A stretch of 64,000 nt of DNA from positions 868,001-932,000 of the forward strand of contig NZ_CP041690.1 of the NCBI RefSeq assembly GCF_008000755.1. The letters are read 5' to 3'. The translations under genes were made by a program, and so were the position numbers. The notes beneath the pieces were generated by a model. That model searched no databases and was not told where the DNA came from. It was given only the letters and a program-made list of their open reading frames with translations. Below, piece by piece: positions 61,088 to 64,000 of this stretch. This DNA comes from Youhaiella tibetensis. Its GTDB lineage: Bacteria; Pseudomonadota; Alphaproteobacteria; Rhizobiales; Devosiaceae. Numbering within the stretch: position 1 is the first letter of the stretch; the number at the start of each line of letters is the position of its first letter.

Positions 61088-62146
61088 CTAAGCGGGCTGA
61101 CTGTCGCTCGCTGACACCATCATTGCAACGACCGGAATGGCGATGGTGAGCATGAGCAGGCGCGAAACATGGTGCGCCGCGATGAAGGCGGTATCGTAGC
61201 CAAGGGCCACGCCGAGCGCTCCCATGCCTTCCAACGCCCCGGGCGAGAGGCCAAGCCAGATCTGGCCGAAGGGCATGTCCACCACCAGACTGGCGCCATA
61301 GGCGATGGCGGTGACGACGCCGACGCTCATGGCCGTGGCGATGAGGCCGCCGATGGCGGCCCGGCGGAATTCGGTGACGGTGATGCCCGCAAAGCGCGAG
61401 CCGATGAGGGCCCCCACCAGCACGAAGGTGGCGCTGGCGAGCGGCACCGGCATGGCGCCTTCGAACAGCCCACCCAGCTTGGCGGCGGTAGCGGCGGCCA
61501 TTGCGCCCAGCACCATGCCGGCCGGAACCCGCAACCGGCCAAAGACGACGCCGGTGACGGCGCAGGCGAGGGCGAGCAGCACCAGGGTCGGGAGATCCAT
61601 GAACTTGACCGGCGCCGCCACCGCGAAATGCTCGATGGGCAGGAACAGCGCACCCAGGGGAACGCACAGGGTCAGCATCATGATGCGGATGACCTGGATG
61701 ATGGTGATCTGGCGCGAATCGCCCAACCCCGTTGCGGCAATTCCCATCACGAACGACAGATGCCCGGGGAAGGAACTGAGATAGGCCGTGGCCCGATCGA
61801 GGCCGAAGAGCTTGCGCAGCATGTAGCCGGTGGAGGCGATGATGATCACCAGTTCGAGCACCAGCGCCAGCAGCGTGATCGGCCACTGCACGATCAGCGA
61901 GAGGCTGTCGCGGGCGACGCTCGCACCCATGGACATGCCGGTGAGAACGAACGTGATGTCGCGCAGCCAGCCGGGCATCGCGACCCTGACCCCTGACAAT
62001 GCGGCCACGGCAACCGCCAAAGCCCCGCCCATCAGCCAGCCGGCAGGCAATTGCAGCGCGGTGGCGACCAGCCCGCCAGCAGCCGAAATCGCCAGGGTCA
62101 GCAGCGTGCGGAAGAGGACGTTGGCGCGGAGAGGCTGGTTGGTCAT
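61088..62146 (-). CDS. AbrB family membrane protein (PF05145-type)
   Basis: 352 residues with about ten membrane segments in two repeats, matching the AbrB/ammonia-monooxygenase-annotated membrane family: LPAGWLMGGALAVAVAAL, TGMSMGASVARDSL, YLSSFPGHLSFVMGIAATGLGDSRQITIIQVIRIMML and the second-half SPGALEGMGALGVALGYDTAFIAAHHV. Despite the family name it is not the DNA-binding AbrB of Bacillus. Function not established, probably transport. It lies 41 bases after the M20 gene and 64 bases before the AEC gene. Confidence 0.88.
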   Translation of the reverse strand: MTNQPLRANVLFRTLLTLAISAAGGLVATALQLPAGWLMGGALAVAVAALSGVRVAMPGWLRDITFVLTGMSMGASVARDSLSLIVQWPITLLALVLELVIIIASTGYMLRKLFGLDRATAYLSSFPGHLSFVMGIAATGLGDSRQITIIQVIRIMMLTLCVPLGALFLPIEHFAVAAPVKFMDLPTLVLLALACAVTGVVFGRLRVPAGMVLGAMAAATAAKLGGLFEGAMPVPLASATFVLVGALIGSRFAGITVTEFRRAAIGGLIATAMSVGVVTAIAYGASLVVDMPFGQIWLGLSPGALEGMGALGVALGYDTAFIAAHHVSRLLMLTIAIPVVAMMVSASDSQPA

Positions 62147-62187
62147 GATAGTCCGGCGGCGCCGTCGGGCGCCGCTTTGAGGGAGAG

Positions 62188-63360
62188 CTAGGCGCCGGCC
62201 GGCATGGCCATTTCGGCGAGCTTGACCCAGTAGCTCGTGCCCTGGGGGATGACGTCGTCGTTGAAATCGTAGGTGTCGGTGTGCAGTTCGGAAGTGTCGC
62301 CGTTGCCCACGAAAATATAGGCGCCCGGGCGAGCCAGGAGCATGTAGGAGAAATCCTCCCCACCCATGCTGGGGGCTACGTCGGTGTCGACCTTGTCCTT
62401 GCCCACGACCTCGGCCGCCGCCCGCGCCGCAAAGGCGGTCTGCGCCTCATGGTTGACCGTGACCGGATAGCCGCGCCGGAAGCCGATCTCGACCTTGGCC
62501 CCGAAGGCGACCGCAACGTTGGTGGTGATCTCGCGCAGGCGCTTTTCGGCCAGGTTGCGCACCTCTTCGTTATGTGCGCGAATGGTGCCGACCACCCGGG
62601 CCGTGCGCGGAATGACGTTGAAGGCCTCGCCGGCCTGGATCATCGTGACCGAAAGCACCGCCGGCTGGAGTGGGTCGATATTGCGGGCGACCACGGTTTG
62701 CAGCGCCGTCACGATGTGAGCGGCGGTCGCGACCGGATCGATGGTCATGTGCGGCTTGGCCGCGTGTCCGCCCACGCCCTCGATCATGATATTGAATTCG
62801 TCGGTCGAAGCCATGATGCCGCCGTTGCGGATCGCGAAGGTGCCGGCTTCGATCCCCGGCCAGTTGTGCATGCCGAAGACTTCCTGGATCCCGAAGCGGT
62901 CCATCAGGCCATCGTCGATCATGGCCTTGCCGCCGGCGCCACCCTCTTCGGCGGGCTGGAAGATCACCACGACCGTGCCATCGAAATTGCGGGTTTCGGC
63001 CAGGTACTTGGCAGCGCCGAGCAGCATGGCGGTGTGTCCGTCATGGCCGCAGGCGTGCATCTTGCCCTGCGTCTGGCTGGCGTATTCCTTGCCCGTCCGC
63101 TCGTTGATCGGCAGCGCATCCATGTCGGCGCGCAGGCCGATCACCTTCCCGCTCGTATTCTTGCGGCCCTTGATCACGCCCACCACGCCCGTGCGCCCGA
63201 TGCCGGTCGCCACTTCGTCCACGCCGAACGACTCCAGCAGTTCGGCCACTTTGCCGGCGGTGCGGACGACGTCGTACTGAGTTTCGGGGTTTGCGTGGAA
63301 GTCGCGTCGCCAGGCGGCGATTTCAGGATGAAATTCCGCAATACGATTGATGACAGGCAT
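62188..63360 (-). CDS. M20 family amidohydrolase (aminoacylase/hippurate hydrolase-like)
   Basis: 390 residues from the ATG at 63360; a TTG 27 bases upstream is less likely. M20D hallmarks are WRRDFHANPE, GLRADMDALP, the metal motif MHACGHDGHTAMLLG, FQPAEEGGAGGKAMIDDG, VFGMHNWPG, EGVGGHAAKPH and the C-terminal SMGGEDFSYML. Cytoplasmic enzymes of this type remove acyl groups from N-acyl amino acids or hydrolyse hippurate or indole conjugates. It is the first gene of an operon with two membrane proteins and a hydroxyacid dehydrogenase. Confidence 0.94.
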   Translation of the reverse strand: MPVINRIAEFHPEIAAWRRDFHANPETQYDVVRTAGKVAELLESFGVDEVATGIGRTGVVGVIKGRKNTSGKVIGLRADMDALPINERTGKEYASQTQGKMHACGHDGHTAMLLGAAKYLAETRNFDGTVVVIFQPAEEGGAGGKAMIDDGLMDRFGIQEVFGMHNWPGIEAGTFAIRNGGIMASTDEFNIMIEGVGGHAAKPHMTIDPVATAAHIVTALQTVVARNIDPLQPAVLSVTMIQAGEAFNVIPRTARVVGTIRAHNEEVRNLAEKRLREITTNVAVAFGAKVEIGFRRGYPVTVNHEAQTAFAARAAAEVVGKDKVDTDVAPSMGGEDFSYMLLARPGAYIFVGNGDTSELHTDTYDFNDDVIPQGTSYWVKLAEMAMPAGA

Positions 63361-63540
63361 GAAAAGTCTCGGTCGGTTAAGCCGCAACTCTCGCCTGCCG
63401 GAAGGTGATTGGTCAACCTCCCAAGGGCAGGGGAGGGCAACAGATTTTCCTCGCCGCGTCCGCCGCGGAGTTCAGAATTCCTTGTCCCCGCCTGCGATCT
63501 TTGCCAAGACAGCCACCAAATAGACGGGAGCCCGAACCCC

Positions 63541-64000
63541 ATGAAAATCCTCGTCGCGGTCAAGCGCGTGGTCGACCACAACGTTCGCATCAGGGTGCGC
63601 CCGGACCTGTCCGGCGTGGAAACCGAAAACGTGCGCATGTCGATGAACCCGTTCGACAAACACGCCGTCGAGGCCGCCGTGCAACTGGCCGAGGCGGGCA
63701 AGGCGGACGAGATCGTCATCGTCTCGATCGGTCCCAAGCAGGCCAATGACGTGATCCTCACCGCCCTCGCCATGGGCGCGCATCGCGGCATCCTGGTCGA
63801 GGCCGCCGAAAAGCTCGAGACCCTGGCCATCGCCAAGCTGCTCAAGGCCGTGGCCGACGAGGAAAAGCCCGATCTCATTCTCCTGGGCAAGCAGGCGGTT
63901 GACGACGATTCCAACCATGTGGGGCAGATGCTCGCCGGCCTCCTCGACTGGCCGCAGGCGACGTTCGCCTCCGAGATCAAGGCGGGCGACGGCGCCCTGG
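63541..64000 (+). CDS. etfB: Electron transfer flavoprotein subunit beta, 3'-truncated by window edge
   Basis: The first 153 codons are visible and the frame is open to the last base. The start MKILVAVKRVVDHNVRIRV, then VRMSMNPFDKHAVEAAVQLAE, IGPKQANDVILTALAMGAHRGIL and the signature LILLGKQAVDDDSNHVGQMLAGLLDWPQATFAS are unmistakable for EtfB. It carries electrons from acyl-CoA and other dehydrogenases to ETF-quinone oxidoreductase; etfA normally follows. The 153 bases before it are non-coding. It is divergent from the M20 gene. Confidence 0.96.
   Translation, partial: MKILVAVKRVVDHNVRIRVRPDLSGVETENVRMSMNPFDKHAVEAAVQLAEAGKADEIVIVSIGPKQANDVILTALAMGAHRGILVEAAEKLETLAIAKLLKAVADEEKPDLILLGKQAVDDDSNHVGQMLAGLLDWPQATFASEIKAGDGAL

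Noticed and set aside
61088-62146. AbrB as a DNA-binding transition-state regulator
   Set aside because: The protein is polytopic membrane sequence of the unrelated PF05145-type family; the shared name is misleading.

Overview
The window looks like chromosomal DNA from a high-GC alphaproteobacterium of the order Hyphomicrobiales (Rhizobiales), most like the Devosia group. This rests on the conserved core block DUF2948-hisD-UPF0262/LMW-phosphatase-infA-maf-yacG, the number of sugar and peptide ABC importers, the alphaproteobacterial curli inhibitor CsgH, and a rhizobial-style alpha-galactoside locus. The taxonomic call is inference; there is no rRNA gene in the window.

Layout. 1-1056 is the 3' part of a protein kinase gene with base composition unlike the rest, probably the edge of an accessory region. 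1250-5122 is the housekeeping block. 5123-5619 is non-coding and carries a palindromic repeat. 5620-16274 is a mixed region: an SDR, tRNA-Phe(GAA), small secreted proteins, two Tat-exported metallohydrolases, DUF892 and CsbD stress proteins, a glucoamylase-SDR pair and several very small ORFs. 16363-25127 is a LacI regulator divergent from an ABC importer with a GH38 alpha-mannosidase; three TTGCAACG-type operator candidates lie between them. 25128-26388 holds a LysE exporter gene flanked by two copies of the palindromic repeat. 26389-30921 is a four-gene BMP-type (nucleoside-like) ABC importer. 31138-35528 holds an outer-membrane-barrel candidate, a three-gene curli operon (curlin, curlin-like, CsgH) and a divergent LuxR-type regulator. 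35772-37666 holds a Crp/Fnr regulator, a beta-hydroxyacid dehydrogenase and a 53-aa membrane protein. 37768-46307 is an AraC regulator divergent from a five-gene peptide-type ABC importer plus MelA alpha-galactosidase, ending in a clear terminator. 46575-50909 holds an APH(6)-like kinase, an AraC/DUF3224 pair, a flavin-dependent tryptophan-halogenase-like enzyme and a CAP-domain lipoprotein. 50984-54009 is glpD-glpK. 54189-57011 is a DUF3422 membrane protein followed by four tandem paralogous small secreted proteins. 57008-63360 holds an alpha-glucosidase, a cupin, and a four-gene operon (M20 amidohydrolase, AbrB-type membrane protein, AEC carrier, 2-hydroxyacid dehydrogenase). The window ends inside etfB.

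Together the genes describe a heterotroph with many separately regulated systems for plant- or polymer-derived glycosides (alpha-mannosides, alpha-galactosides, alpha-glucosides), glycerol and nucleosides, plus a curli-type surface adhesin. The least explained items are the four-gene family of two-cysteine secreted proteins (55577-57011), the UPF0262-phosphatase fusion (3004-3969), the halogenase without a visible pathway, and the palindromic repeat family. I found no CRISPR array, insertion sequence, integrase or complete defence system.
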